Position numbers and translations under genes: made by a program. A model generated the notes under the pieces. The model was not told where the DNA came from. It searched no databases and saw only the letters and a list, made by a program, of their open reading frames with translations. A stretch of DNA of 64,000 nucleotides. It comes from Leptidea sinapis. Its lineage: Eukaryota > Arthropoda > Insecta > Lepidoptera > Pieridae. The stretch covers positions 4,774,001 through 4,838,000 of the forward strand of contig NC_066272.1 in NCBI RefSeq assembly GCF_905404315.1, read 5' to 3'. Positions 44,601 through 56,215 of this stretch are shown in pieces. Each line of letters opens with the position of its first letter. The first letter of the stretch is position 1.

Positions 44601-45120
44601 ATTGGAAGTCAAAAAGTACCACCCATTCCAAAAAGAATGCCTCAGACCTGAGAAGGAATGGGCGCAACAAACTCAGCGAGCTTTTTTTTTCACCAAAAAT
44701 ATGTGTACAGAGTAATATTGTACAATTAAACTTATTATTTAATAGCCTGAGGGCGGTCGCTCCATTCCCAATCAGTGGCATCATTAGGAAAGTCATTTAT
44801 GTAATAGTAACCTATACCACACAAACGTTTTTTTACAATTCTTTTGAATATCGTAATACTTTTGTGTTGAACATTTTCTGGGACCTTATTGTAAAAGCAT
44901 ATACATCGTCCCACAAAAGACTTACTAACTCGACCCAGCCGAGTAGTAGGCATTATAAGTTTATGTCTGTTCCTGGTGTTAACATTATGGTTAGGACAGT
45001 TTCTAGCGAATGCATTTATGTGCCTATGAACATACATTACAGTACCAAGAATATATTGAGAAGCAACAGTCAAGATGTTAAGTTCTTTAAATTTTGCTCT
45101 CAATGATTCTACTACTACAT
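44601..45120 (-). pseudogene. LINE-B 3' end with RT C-terminal coding region
   Basis: The minus strand reads VVESLRAKFKELNILTVASQ, YVHRHINAFARNC, HNVNTRNRHKLIMPTTRLGR, SFVGRCICFYNKVPENV and IVKKRLCGIGYYYIND. This is the same C-terminal domain type as LINE-A but a distinct family. The frame is open for about 130 codons to 44735 and is followed by a 3' UTR with a polypurine/A-rich run. It is 5'-truncated near 45115; the residues before that (to 45172) are not LINE. Confidence 0.75.
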
Positions 45121-45730
45121 ACTGACAGAAACAACTGAAAAACGTTGTCTCTGTAAACTTCAAAGCTATCACGAATGCCGTTACGAATTGTTGTTATTCT
45201 CGGTGCACTCCCTTTATTCAACAAAGGAATTTCAAATGGCGTTGTTTGGCCGCTATAAGGCCGTATGCAGATATTTTTATTGAAAATATATTGGCAGGTG
45301 TGAATGCAGACGACAATATTTTACTATTTTATCATTTTCAAGGTTTTGTTTTTCTTAACTACAAATCAATTTGTGTGCATAAAGTATAATTTGGTGAAGT
45401 GGAATTTATGAAGACCAGAAATGGCCACTTCATCTTTGTTAATTATTATAATATATAACTATTGTAATATTTGACAGACAGCATTAAGTTAGTAAACTAA
45501 CACATTTTTGTTTTCTTTTGAAAATAGTAGGTACCAACTTTTACTTACTCGAACTTTTCTGGTAATGAACCCGGAACCCAATATTATGTTTTTCGTTCCC
45601 TTTCGCGCTATTTGTAGTATATTTAGTGCCTTGTTAACCATACAACTAACGTAATGTAATGTTATTAAAATTTACAAATAATAAGAATAATAATAGTAAA
45701 GCCCTTTTATTTTCTTCACTTACATTTACA

Positions 45731-46130
45731 TTGTTGAGGCCCCTGGTGGGTATAGGCTTCCTCCAACAATTCCTAGGTTTTTCTTGACTTTGCTTTTTGA
45801 GTCCAATTTTCTCCAGCAATTTTTATGATCTCTTCAACCCATCGTTCTTTAGGACGTCCTCTAACTCCATTGCCTCGTCGTCCAGACTAATTGGTTGATT
45901 GTTGATTGATCGGGGCAAATGTCTAGCCCATTTCCACTTCACCTTTTTCATATGCTGAATATCTATCACGTTCGTTTTTTTGCGGATGTTTTCTGATTTT
46001 TGCTTGTCCTTCAGCTTAATATTCATGATGCTTCTTTCCATTGCATTCTGGGTTTTCTTTATTTTATCCCTTGTATATTTATTAAATATCCAAGTGAACC
46101 GTAAGACATGCAGGGAAGCGGACACCCATC
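45731..46130 (-). pseudogene. RTE-type LINE, C-terminal region and 3' end
   Basis: The minus strand encodes RDKIKKTQNAMERSIMNIKL, ENIRKKTNVIDIQHMKKVKW and KWARHLPRSIN, then with a shift GRPKERWVEEIIKIAGENW. The QNAMERS..., KWKWAGH-like and ENW blocks are the C-terminal signature of RTE reverse transcriptases. It ends near a tataggcttcctcc block typical of the 3' end. At least one frameshift. Confidence 0.7.
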
Positions 46131-47139
46131 CATAACATTCTTTTTCAATTTCAAGAGAAGTTTTGATTTATTTTTTGTAAGGCTCCAGAGAATGCTCCAT
46201 GTCACGTTTATTCTTCTATCAGTTTATCTTTGTTTCAAATAATTTACAAATAATACCGTCTTCAAATATGTACATACGAAAACAAGCTAACTAAAATTAA
46301 TAAGAAATAACTACAAAATTGTCAATTTGTTGGTTCGAGACTAATATATTTTGTATTGGCCGTAATTCTTACGGTAAGACTTTAATTAACCGCTATATTA
46401 CCACTTTTTATTATGTTTTATTACTTACTTAGTTTTTATAGATTGGGTAAAAACCCTGTAATATCTCATACATATTCGTAATAACCTACCTCATTTACTT
46501 ACATATGGATTAAAATTTAAAACTTAAAATGATACCTATCTACACGCCATTTTCTTTCCTAGATCTGTGGACCAAGTAAATATTGAAGTTCGTACTGCAT
46601 CACTCAACTTATAAGACAGTTTACTTTAAGGATTGAATGTTTGACGCTTTTAAAGTTTTTACGGTTTGGAGAGCATTAGCATAACCTTTTGTAGCTTGGA
46701 TATTACGTCAAGATGCTAATATAATATAATTTTATTTAGATACTTATCATACTTATTATACTGGAGTGAACGAATGGCCCTTTCCGGTCGAGTGCTGCTT
46801 GGCAACAAGAACGGGAGCCAGTTGTCGTTTCGTAACTGGTGATGCTATTTTCGTGGCTTGGAATCTACTAAAATTAGTATAATGAAATGCCACATAACAC
46901 CATTATCGCTCTTTCCTAAATAAATAAAAAAAAATGTTTTCAAAAACGATTTACTACATTTAAGAATTGTTTTATCGTTCAACTCATAACTACTTCATAT
47001 GGAATTGATAAAGCTCATTAATTTTATGATATTATGAGGAAATATTGAAGAAGCTTCCTTCAAGATTTTACAGAACATGAAATTAACATAAAAAATAGTT
47101 ATTTTTAAGTAATAACCGTCTCACTTCTGGGTTTGATTA
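46131..47139. other. No feature recognised
   Basis: AT-rich, with no long frame or repeat match seen. Confidence 0.35.
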
Positions 47140-47284
47140 CACAAATTAAATTTGTAAACAAAATTTATGAACGATGCGGGACTCAAACCAGGCTCAATGG
47201 AAGAGCGGTCGAAAGGAACGCGAGTGGTCGTGGGTTCGAGTCACGCATCGTTCATGAATTTTGTTTTCAAATTTAATTTATGTG
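47140..47284. mobile_element. Hairpin element with tRNA-like Pol III boxes
   Basis: A left arm of about 50 bp (cacaaattaaatttg, aacaaaatttatgaacgatg) pairs with the right arm (catcgttcatgaattttgtt, caaatttaatttatgtg). The centre and right arm hold a box A-like tggaagagcgg and box B GGTTCGAGTCA (47233-47243). The whole would fold into one long stem whose tip resembles half a tRNA. It may be a MITE that captured a tRNA gene, or a foldback SINE. Confidence 0.55.
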
Positions 47285-48562
47285 AATTTAACATATTACT
47301 AACATAACACAGACAGAATGTAAGCATGTATTCATATGGTGTCTACGAGCTAAGCTATTTTAAAATAGAATTTCACGAACTTACTGTTATAAAGCACGTG
47401 TGTATGCCCAGCAAACTCAAGCAGTTGAGACCGGAGTGGCTGCAGATCGTGACTTGGCATTTAATTTGAGCTAAGTTAGCGGAGCCGCTTGGCAGACGTT
47501 CCCAGGGTTTATTTGACAAGTTTCTCAACTAATTTGAGGGCCACTAGCTCTGTTGAATAATACTTTCATTCTTAAATTAAACTTTTATATCACCATTTAC
47601 AGTTTTTTATAAAAAGTTCTGTGACGTTCACTAATATGGTAGGTTTCTTCTGTATAAAAAAACTATATAAAGAAACCAGGTTAAAATATTATATTATTGA
47701 ATAATTTTGTTTGTTCCTTTATTCTGACTCCCCGTTGGTTCCAATTACCAGAATAGTATTTACTTTTAAAAAAAAATCTTAAATCGTAGTAATGGTAAGA
47801 ATTTTTGAGTTCGTTTTGTGATTCCAATTTTCTCTTTGGAACATGAGGAGAAACACACTTACCTGATGGTACATCTTATACTTTGTTGGAAGTATACCAT
47901 ACCAAGTATATTCCACAGTTTGGTTGGTCGCACCTGGAGGACGTTCATCATTTTGATGATTTTTAGTTAGTTATGACATTATTTAACCCTGCTGTCACTT
48001 GATGTTGTCAACCTGAGTAAATCAGGGGTGTTGCAAAACTTAGCTCGTTAGATTGAACTCATTGATAAGCAATCAATAATTCACTCACATTTCAACATAA
48101 GATCACCAAGGCAAAATATTTATCTTCATAAAACGAATGTAGGTATATATTGTAGATTTTTTTATCCATACACATAAATTTAAATATTGTTTTGTAAAAT
48201 CAAAATAATTTTATTTACTGACTGCAGAATCTCTACACCAAAATAACAATTTTTTTAATGACTGGTCAGACTAACGGACTGTACTTTTAATAGCAAATAG
48301 CTAATTTTATACAGAAAACGTTTAGGTATTGTTTTTTCAGATATTGTATTAGGGACCCGCGCACGAAAATAAATCCTATTTTTTTTTATTATCATTATTA
48401 TTTCATAATGATGAACAAAATCTGATTCAATGGTCAGGTACGTACATCAGAATCTGTAACTTTAATTCTATTACATACAGAAAAGGATCGATTCTATTAC
48501 GTACTCGTATAACCACAGAGTAGTGATAGATACTTACGTATACATATACGCATGTAGGACCC
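47285..48562. other. No feature recognised
   Basis: AT-rich intergenic-type sequence without a recognisable element or long frame. Confidence 0.35.

Positions 48563-48597
<35 letters not shown>
48563..48597. repeat. (TA)n microsatellite
   Basis: About 16 consecutive ta units. Length is likely variable between individuals. Confidence 0.95.
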
Positions 48598-48598
<1 letters not shown>

Positions 48599-48674
48599 TA
48601 TATCTCTTAACTATAATGCCTGTACATACCTGGTCGAATCTCTTTGTAACAATAATAAACTATCCATCTACTAT

Positions 48675-49010
48675 TTAGTATTTATTTATTTAATTAAATT
48701 GCGTTACATGCGACTTAGTTACTAAACAAAATTGTAGTACTGAATAATTATCACATACATCTCGTAATAAGGCATAGCAATGAACGACAGAGGGGCAGAC
48801 ATTCAAATATATTTTTCCTCTAGGTATTCATTAATAGAATAGTAACATTTTTCAAAGAGGTTATGAATTTTTTGATATTGGTTTCGGCTTTTAAGTGTTC
48901 TGGTAACTTATTATAAATTTTAACTGACATTGGGTAGGGACCGGAACTGTGTAATATTAATTTAGAGTTAGTTTGCATAAGATTATTTTTATAGCGAGGT
49001 GTGTTGTGCT
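48675..49010 (-). pseudogene. LINE-D RT C-terminus and 3' end
   Basis: The minus strand reads HSSGPYPMSVKIYNKLPEHL then KAETNIKKFITSLKK and, after a one-base shift near 48852, CYYSINEYLEEKYI and a stop. The G...IYNKLP..LK...F...LKK pattern is the usual end of CR1/Jockey-group RTs. A short UTR and an (aaat)n-like tail follow near 48680. Upstream to about 49200 coding sense is lost. Confidence 0.6.
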
Positions 49011-50883
49011 AGCCAATGTCTTGTTTCATAATCACATGTCCCATACTTCAACGTTGTTGTAAGTACAGCAAATTTCCACACGACCTGAGTAAGTGAAAAA
49101 TTTCTGCATAAGAAATTTAGTTTCTTCGTGGAAATGATATTTATTATATATATGTTTTGAACATGTGCTCGGTGCTCAGACATAAAAGATACAGCTTTAG
49201 CTTATCATGATAGGCAAGTTTGAGGTTAAAGCGCTTGATGAAGAATCAAATCCTGGAAAATTCCGGGAGTGGAGCGGGATTATCTTCATCAAAGAACTGT
49301 TTCGTCCAGCGGTGACGGGTCCGACTTCATGAGAAATCGTATACACTATTTCCCAGCTTCGATATCAACGTCCTACTGTGTGTCCTTATTGTCATAATCT
49401 TCAAAATAATCTGTAAGTATATCATTGTAAATATTTATTCTATTACGATCAATAGATAGATCAAAACATAAAGATAATAATTTGAGTTTTATCTTTGTTG
49501 TGTGAGTTACTCATGTTTCTGGTTTAACTTATCGATAGATAAGATTATATTAAACAATATAATATGTAGTCATGTTTTATGTAGGCGCTTTTAATGCTTA
49601 AATAGCAAACAATATATTTTTCTGGACAGGCCTTCATTAATAAATTTACCCAGTAAAATCCTATCTTAATACATTATCAACTTGATATAATCGTTCGTTA
49701 ATTTCCTAAGATACATGGAAATAGTATTGCCCGTTTAATCTTACATATTTTAACTTAAATTCTTGTTCGTAATATATTCTAGAATAATACCATTTGATCC
49801 TCAAATTAAGCTAACATGTGATTGCTGAGCTAAGCTTCTGATAATAAATTTTGAATGAATTAATGACAAAATGACCAATAATCAAACAGTAATCGGGCCA
49901 AGTAACGCCCTAGTTAGCCAACGGTTGCAGCAGAAGTGTCTCGACGCCAGGGAGATATGTACTCAAAATTGGCACTAACGATTCGATCATAATTGACAAA
50001 CGAACGAAAAACCGAAAAATGGTCTTTACGGAAATTTCACACCGAAAATATATCAGTCGCCCAGAACCGAGTAGTATCAATAACTAACTGTATATAATAT
50101 CTATCATATATTATGGCGATAGCGAAATTACTAGGCTACTACTACAAGTGATCCTTACCATCTTATGACTCAAAGTGACGAGCGCAATTATGACGTCACT
50201 ACGCTATAAATACATTAGCGGATTTGGTACAGCCGAACCATCGGACGCGGTCCGGTAGCAAGAGGTCTGCTCGCAAAATCGACAACGATATATTCGGAAC
50301 GATACGATAATACCCCGACTATATCGCACCTACCTTACTCTAACAAATGTTCGTATTCCATATTGTTTATCGTAACAACATCGTAACCATAGACTAATAT
50401 TTTGATTTTTTTACGATGTTAGAGTCAATGAACTATGCGCAAACCTTGAAAAACTAAATATTATTATCTGTGCTATGTCGCTTTTAAGTGTCAAAAGTCA
50501 AAACATAGTTTAGGCGCTAAGGACCATGCCAGACTCTGCACCACCAATTTGCATCATTTACACAAAATATAAATATTCAAAAATTATGTAATGAATATAA
50601 TACGACCATTTCAAATTGAATAAATGATACAAAACTTGCGGATAATAAAATGTAAAAAAAGTAACTCAACCCTTCTAGTCGACTTCCTGTTTCTCAGGCG
50701 GCCATTTGCATTACTTTCTACGCATAAACGATCAACAAAATGACTTAATTTACTTGGTAGTAAAAAAAACCCTGTTGAATATTAAATCACATTTAATTAT
50801 TTTAATTTTATTTATTATGTATGTATATTGTATGGCAAATATAGCTATACAAGTTAAAAAGATAAAATCAACAACAGCCTAAA
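49011..50883. other. Mostly unassigned
   Basis: Decayed LINE-D sequence may extend to about 49260. Beyond that I see no coding frame or repeat shared in the window. A ctacgctataaatacattag TATA-like piece near 50200 has no gene after it. Confidence 0.35.
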
Positions 50884-51069
50884 AGGTGAAATTACTGAGC
50901 AAATGAGACTTAGCATCTAATGTCTAAAGGTGACGAACGCAGTTCTAGTGCCGCTCAGAATTATTGGGTTTTTTAATTATCCTGAGCATTGTATTGGGCA
51001 GGGCGTATCAATTGCCATCAGCTGAACGCCTTGCTCGTCTGGTCCATTATTTTCATAAAAAAAAATAGT
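50884..51069 (+). repeat. S2 SINE-like repeat, 5'-truncated
   Basis: It runs from gtgaaattactgagcaaatg to ttgctcgtctggtccattat with an A-run tail. A 12-base piece (ggcactgcattg region) is deleted. Confidence 0.75.
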
Positions 51070-51987
51070 TTGGTCAGACCAAATCCGATAAACTACTTAA
51101 TTTATAAGAATCAAGTGCCGTCAATATCTCTTAAAAAAATCTTCTGATATAGATATTATTTAAATAGATATTATATTATAAATTATTTAATTAGCCTTCC
51201 GTAGGTACTGATGGTTGATTTATTTATATACATACTTGTTAATAATTTAGCTGTAAGTGTTACGAAAAGAATAGAAATAAAAAATATATAAAACTATAAA
51301 TTGATAATTATATTCACTTTATTTGATATAACTCACGGCAGTAATTTTCCTGTTACTTTAGCAGTTAGTTAGTACAAGAAATATAGTTTAAATATTGAAA
51401 CAAATTTCGCTAAAATTCAATATTTTTTACAACATTCGATTTTTATCTGAGAGTCAGACTTATGAGTCGTATTCTCAAGTTTTTGCCCATTCCGTGGCTG
51501 ATGAAATTACAGAACTTTTCAAGAAGATTGATTTCGAAACGTTTTGAAATTTTCAATGAGAGAACTTTCCATGCGGTCAGACGTTCAAGTTTTAAATGAA
51601 ATATTCTGAATGAGTATAATTTTCGTTCAAGAAATTCAAATACTTTTAAAATGGCAAAAGTTGTTATAAATTTACGAAATTAGATTTTCAAAGTCCAAAC
51701 AATTGTGTCTATTTCGTATATATAATGTCTTCATAAAAACTAAAATAATATTTCTAACTATCTTATTGCTTCATAAAAAACACTTAAATACCTCAAGGAA
51801 ACATCTGCTTCAGACACTTGGGTGAAAAGATTCTAAATGAAAGAAATGTTTTTCATTTGTTTGTTAAGACAATAAGTAGTGAGACAAGAGCCAGGTGCTT
51901 CTGCTTTTTGCTATAAAATAAAAGTTAACCTGAATCTAAAATGAATAATGCTCTATTTATTAAATAAACAGCAATAGCGCCTACTAA
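51070..51987. other. No feature recognised
   Basis: AT-rich, with no repeat or frame of note. Confidence 0.35.
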
Positions 51988-52600
51988 ACTTGACGGCCAT
52001 ATAGCCCAGTGATCAGTGACGCTGCCTGCTTGGCAACCCTCTTTGACCCGTCCCGGGTTCGAATCCCGGTAGGGGCAGACATTTATATGATGAATATTGA
52101 TGTTTGTTTCCTAGTCATGGATGTTAATATTATATACTAGCTGACCCAGCAAACGTTGTATTGCCGATATTAAAATCGCGATACAAAAGTAACTGTTGAT
52201 CGTAGATGGGTGAAAATTTGAAGTTGTATGTATTTTTTAATGCTTACTTATAATCAAACAAATTTAAAAAAAAATGTCAAAAAAAATTAAAAAAAAAATG
52301 GCGTGGACCACCCTTAACATTTAGGGGGATGAAAAAGAGATGTTGTCCGATTCTCAGACCAACCCAATATGCACTCAAAATTTCATGAGAATCGGTCAAG
52401 CCGATTCGAAGGAGTTTAACAACAAACACCGCGACATGAAAATTTTATATATTATATTTATGTATGTTTAAGTATATTGTATTAATATATCGTTGTCTTG
52501 TGTCCATAGTCTATACAGTCTATACCTAGTTTGGGGCAAGATATTTGTGTAAAAGGGTGTCAATATCATATTATTATTATTAAACATAAAACTTAAAAAC
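51988..52600 (+). mobile_element. tRNA-headed SINE, split by a Helitron
   Basis: Box A TAGCCCAGTGA (52002-52012) and box B GGTTCGAATCC (52056-52066) precede the SINE body gatgtttgtttcctagtcat. The body is interrupted at 52137 and resumes at about 52457 with aagtatattgtattaatata, cgttgtcttgtgtccatag and ctagtttggggcaagata, ending in an (att)n tail. The halves join into the order seen at 41645-41917. Confidence 0.8.
52137..52456 (-). mobile_element. Helitron-like non-autonomous element inside a SINE
   Basis: On plus it opens CTAGCTGACCCAGCAAACGT, preceded by A, the inverse of a Helitron 3' end (GGGTCAGCTAG then T, with hairpin). The far end reads accgcgacatgaaaatttta then tatatta, where the canonical 5' TC has apparently mutated. 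The interior differs from the element at 631, so it is another subfamily with the same 3' end. Confidence 0.7.
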
Positions 52601-52757
52601 TATCTAAAGGTAGTCATTTCGTATTGTAGGATAATTGCTAAGACTTTAATAACATATTAGTTTTATTAAGATTGAAATGAAATCTTTTTATTGCATCGAA
52701 TACAGTATTATAGAACATAAATTTATAGTAGTGTCTTCTATTTGGCTAATTTAAATT

Positions 52758-54167
52758 GGCATGCAACAAGATTTATCACCCAGACCCATCAGGTCTGGCG
52801 TGCCACAGGGTTCAGTCCTCTCTCCCACTCTTTTCTCGCTCTTCACGAGCGACATTCCCAAGTTTCCGAGTGTCCAGTTCGCTCAGTACGCTGACGATAC
52901 GGCACTCTACTTTGGCTCCGCTCTATTGAACCGCTCAACCTTGAGCAGGAACATTAAAGTACTTCAAGCCGCCGTCGATGAACTAGGCAACTGGTTCAGA
53001 AAATGGCGGATTGAAGTGAACCCCACTAAGAGTGCAGCGGTACTCTTCGGTAACGCGAATAGCATCCGCGCTAAAAAACGACCGACCGACGTCATTAAAT
53101 TGTATGAAACACCCATACCGTGGGTGAAGGATTACAAATACTTAGGAGTCACGTTCAACAGCAATATGAACTTCAAGAAACATATTGATACGGTATGCAA
53201 TAGAGCCCGATTTGTCCTCAGTCGCCTTTATCCACTTGTGTGTGGGCGAAGCAAACTTCCGCTCAAACACAAAGTGACGCTCTACAAAACCATCGTACGG
53301 CCCATACTGTCATACGCAAGCGTCGTTTTCGCGCACACCCGACCGAGCTACTTACGTCGTTTGCAAGTAGTTCAAAATAAATTCAAGCGCATGGCAACCG
53401 GAGCCCCGTGGTTCATCCGAAACGTTGACGTTCACCGCGACCTAGAGCTTCCGATGATAGCTCAACACTTTAAAGAGATCTCGCGACGCTTCTTTGACAA
53501 GGCGCCTAACCATCCCAACATCTTGGTTAGGAAGGCATGCGGGTACACACCCCTTCACCATAGTCTCAACCCAATAAGACGTCCCAGACACGTAACGGTA
53601 GGCCCGGATGACGACATCACCATCGCGAACGCGATACCCACACAAACACCGACACAGACACGCACACACCGCCTTCGCAGGCGTAGGCGCGGTCAACCAC
53701 CGCAAACCACTGGCACTCGTCACTCTGACAATGGCCAGCGGCCCGCACCCTAGATACACCACACATTGTTTTGATACCCGACGAGACGTTAGTCCTCGTC
53801 CTGTAATCGTTTCACTACACTCACTAACACACGGACTGACTGACGGACTGACATACACCACTTACACAACCACAAACACACTCCACAAACAGACACAAAC
53901 ACAAACATACATGCACACTAACATTTACACTACTTACACACATACAAACATACATACATACAATCATAAACACATACACACACACTTACATACATTACCC
54001 TAAACATCACCACACTCGCCGGCGAGTGTGTTCTTCTCATCTTTTCATCTTCATTTCATCTTCATTTTCATTTTCATTCTCTCTCCTTCCCACAAGCACA
54101 CAGCCGGTCTGAGGTTCGAGTCTCCTTAGGAGACGCCCCGCGACTGTTGTTGCGTAAAAAAAAAAAA
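52758..54167 (+). mobile_element. 5'-truncated Jockey-type LINE with poly(A), probably young
   Basis: It starts abruptly in the RT gene. After the ORF it has a CA-rich 3' UTR (tacacacacacttac and similar), a stem-like ctccttaggagacgccccgc near the end and a 12-base A-run. Base composition is far more GC-rich than the surroundings. No frameshift or stop interrupts the retained coding part. Both point to a recent insertion. A clear target-site duplication was not found (only gcat is shared at the edges). Confidence 0.8.
52761..53753 (+). CDS. Jockey-type reverse transcriptase, palm domain to C-terminus
   Basis: The 330-codon frame begins at RSGVPQGSVLSPTLFSLFTS (RT block 4) and carries FAQYADDTALYFG, the catalytic YADD block, then KWRIEVNPTKSAAVLFG, KDYKYLGVTFNSNM and VTLYKTIVRPILSYAS. 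A proline/arginine-rich tail closes the protein. Blocks 0-3 and the whole endonuclease are missing through 5' truncation, so it cannot retrotranspose itself. The first ATG is only the first methionine after the truncation, not a real start. The clade call (Jockey) rests on the GVPQGSVLSPTLF and YADDTA style and the post-palm region. Confidence 0.85.
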   Translation: MQQDLSPRPIRSGVPQGSVLSPTLFSLFTSDIPKFPSVQFAQYADDTALYFGSALLNRSTLSRNIKVLQAAVDELGNWFRKWRIEVNPTKSAAVLFGNANSIRAKKRPTDVIKLYETPIPWVKDYKYLGVTFNSNMNFKKHIDTVCNRARFVLSRLYPLVCGRSKLPLKHKVTLYKTIVRPILSYASVVFAHTRPSYLRRLQVVQNKFKRMATGAPWFIRNVDVHRDLELPMIAQHFKEISRRFFDKAPNHPNILVRKACGYTPLHHSLNPIRRPRHVTVGPDDDITIANAIPTQTPTQTRTHRLRRRRRGQPPQTTGTRHSDNGQRPAP

Positions 54168-54233
54168 GCATCAAGGTTTACTTAAAATTAAAAAAATCCT
54201 TACACAATATGACTTTTTCGTTCCAAGATAACA

Positions 54234-54505
54234 TTCATCATCATCATCAGCCGGAAGACGTCCACTGCTAGATAAAGGCCTCCCCCAAAGATTTCCACGA
54301 TGATCGGTCCTGCGCTGTCCTCATCCAATTTATCCCGGCGATCTTGACCAGATCTTCAGACCATGTTGTGAGGCGCCTACCATCACTGCGTCTTCCGGTA
54401 CGTGGTCGCCATTCGAGGACTTTACTGCCCCAATGGCCATCTGTCCGTCGAGCTATGTGCCCTGCCCACTGCCACTTCAGTTTCGCAATCATTTGGGCTA
54501 TGTTA
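54234..54505 (-). pseudogene. RTE-type LINE C-terminus and 3' tail
   Basis: The minus strand frame reads IAKLKWQWAGHIARRTDGHW, GSKVLEWRPRTGRRSDGR, TTWSEDLVKIAGINWMRTAQ and DRSSWKSLGEAF. It is then followed by a 3' region with ggcctttatctagcagtgga and a (gat)n tail (catcatcatcatcag on plus). This is the classic lepidopteran RTE 3' end and matches 12030-12392. The frame is open over 74 codons, so the copy is fairly young. Confidence 0.8.
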
Positions 54506-54703
54506 ATGTTACATTATGATGTTATAAAAAAAAGTAACTTGTTACCGAACATATGGCCAGACTACGTTACTAAAGGATCGGATCTAAAAGATCAAGTCCT
54601 ACACGCTATGCTTTTAAAAATTTCAGTGAAGACTTAGTTCCTTGTCCATGTGTATGATTCACATCATGAGTCTGAGTATGAGTATTTTAAGTGATGATGA
54701 CTT

Positions 54704-54972
54704 TTGCACAGGATGCCGGCTAGATTATGGATACCACAACGGCACTTATTTCTGCCGTGAAGCAGTAATGTGTAATCATTACTGTGTTGCGGTCTGAAGG
54801 GCGCCGTAACTAGTGAAATTACTAGGCAAATGAGACTTAACATCATATCTCTTTGAGTGACTAGTGCCGCTCAGAATTTTTGGACTTTTAAAGAATCCTG
54901 AGCGCCACTGCATCGTAACGGGCAGGCCGTATCAACTACCATCAGCTGAACGTCCTGCTCGTCTGGTCTCTT
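54704..54972 (+). repeat. S2 SINE-like repeat
   Basis: It starts cttttgcacaggatgccggc and proceeds through gaagggcgccgtaactagtg to ctgctcgtctggtctcttaa. It lacks the first 20 bases and about 15 internal bases. Confidence 0.8.
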
Positions 54973-55351
54973 AAAAAACTTATTTACACATTATCTGTAG
55001 AGCAATTCAGGTACATTTATAAAAAAAAAAACTACTTTTTCTGTAATGTTTCTTATTTCATAGTACCAACTGCCACTACAACTATTTCAGCCACAAAACA
55101 CTCCTAGACGTCATTTGTACATGTGGTTTGGAGGGTGTGGGTGTCGGCTTAATAACAAGCAAATGAGACATTGTATTTGTCTCAGGGTGGTAGGCGGTGT
55201 GATGTGACTAGCGATCGGTTAGATAACGGTATTCTAAGGACACTTTGTCATATTCGAATTTTACTATATCAATGTCTATTTATTGAAGTAGGCGTTACAT
55301 TGCGGAAATCCATAATTATCCAAATGTTTTGCGTTTTCTTTAGTTATTATT

Positions 55352-55494
55352 CCGTTATTCCGCCAATATTTGTGTTTAAACAAAAACGAGACTCGTGCCA
55401 GAGTTTGGCGAGTCAACATCTCCTTGAGGATGCCTCGTGTAGAGGCGAAACACATGTCGAATTGCTTAAAAACAAATATTGGCGGAATTAACAC
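55352..55494. repeat. Inverted-repeat element with hammerhead-like core
   Basis: ttccgccaatatttgtgttt at the left pairs with the inverse at the right (aaaacaaatattggcggaa). Inside, gactcg...cgagtc forms a second stem, followed by cttgaggat, a gcctc/gaggc stem and gaaac. That order resembles the CUGANGA / stem II / GAAA core of a hammerhead ribozyme, with one extra base before stem II. Such motifs occur in Penelope-like and related retroelements. Activity is doubtful in this copy. Confidence 0.45.
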
Positions 55495-55972
55495 TAAAAA
55501 AACTCAAAACATTTGATATATTAATGTATCTATTATGAGCAGATGATTCTGCTTAATATTGGGACATACTTATTACTCATTGCGTCACTTATTTCTGTTC
55601 AATTCAAAAATCTTCTCAAGTTTAAAAGTTATATTAATTCAAAAGATACGTTTCGCTAGCTCTTTGACTACGCCATAGTGTTCCGAGAATGAAGACTTAC
55701 GGAGGCAATCTGCAATTGTGCCAGATTTATAGAGTCGAGAACACGACCGATGCACCCGATGTTCGTTTTAAATTGCTCCGAGGACTTTCAATTTGTACCT
55801 AACTTGCACGAGGGTCAGAACTCGAACTGCTAACGTTGTGAGTACATTTTGGATGAGCAAACATTTCTCAATTATGTGTCTTATTTCAAGCTTTTGGCGA
55901 ATCTTTTTTGTCTGAGAAAAATGAGATTTATTTAGATATAGAGTATACTTTTCTATAAATGGGTTGTATAAT

Positions 55973-56215
55973 GGCACCTATTTCTGCCGTGAGGCAGTAA
56001 TGTGTAAACATTACTGTGTTTGGGTCGAAAGGCGCCATAGCTAGTGAAATTACTAGGCAAATAAGACTTGACAACTTATGTCCCAACTTATGTTATGTAT
56101 GTAGGTGACGAGCACAGTTGTAGTGCCGCTCAGAATTTTTGGGTTTTCCAATAATCCTGAACGGTACTGCATTGTAATTCTGCTCGTCTCGTCCCTTATT
56201 GTCATAATAAAAATT
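55973..56215 (+). repeat. S2 SINE-like repeat with small internal duplication
   Basis: It begins ggcacctatttctgccgtga and ends ctgctcgtctcgtcccttat. About 20 bases (acttatgtcccaacttatgt) are partly duplicated relative to the other copies, and the grouping near the end (gggcagggcgtatcaatt) is deleted. Confidence 0.75.

Noticed and set aside
44576..45106. 176-codon plus-strand frame
   Set aside because: It is the antisense shadow of the LINE-B coding region on the minus strand.
52002..52080. Possible tRNA gene
   Set aside because: Both Pol III boxes are present, but the same head is followed by the SINE body also seen at 41645 and 14690.
53442..54003. Two frames of 139 and 131 codons at the Jockey 3' end
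   Set aside because: One is antisense to the RT, the other is low-complexity CA-rich 3' UTR (His/Thr-rich translation).
53822..54003. CRISPR-like regularity
   Set aside because: These are imperfect acac/cataca runs without spacers, in a eukaryotic LINE 3' UTR.
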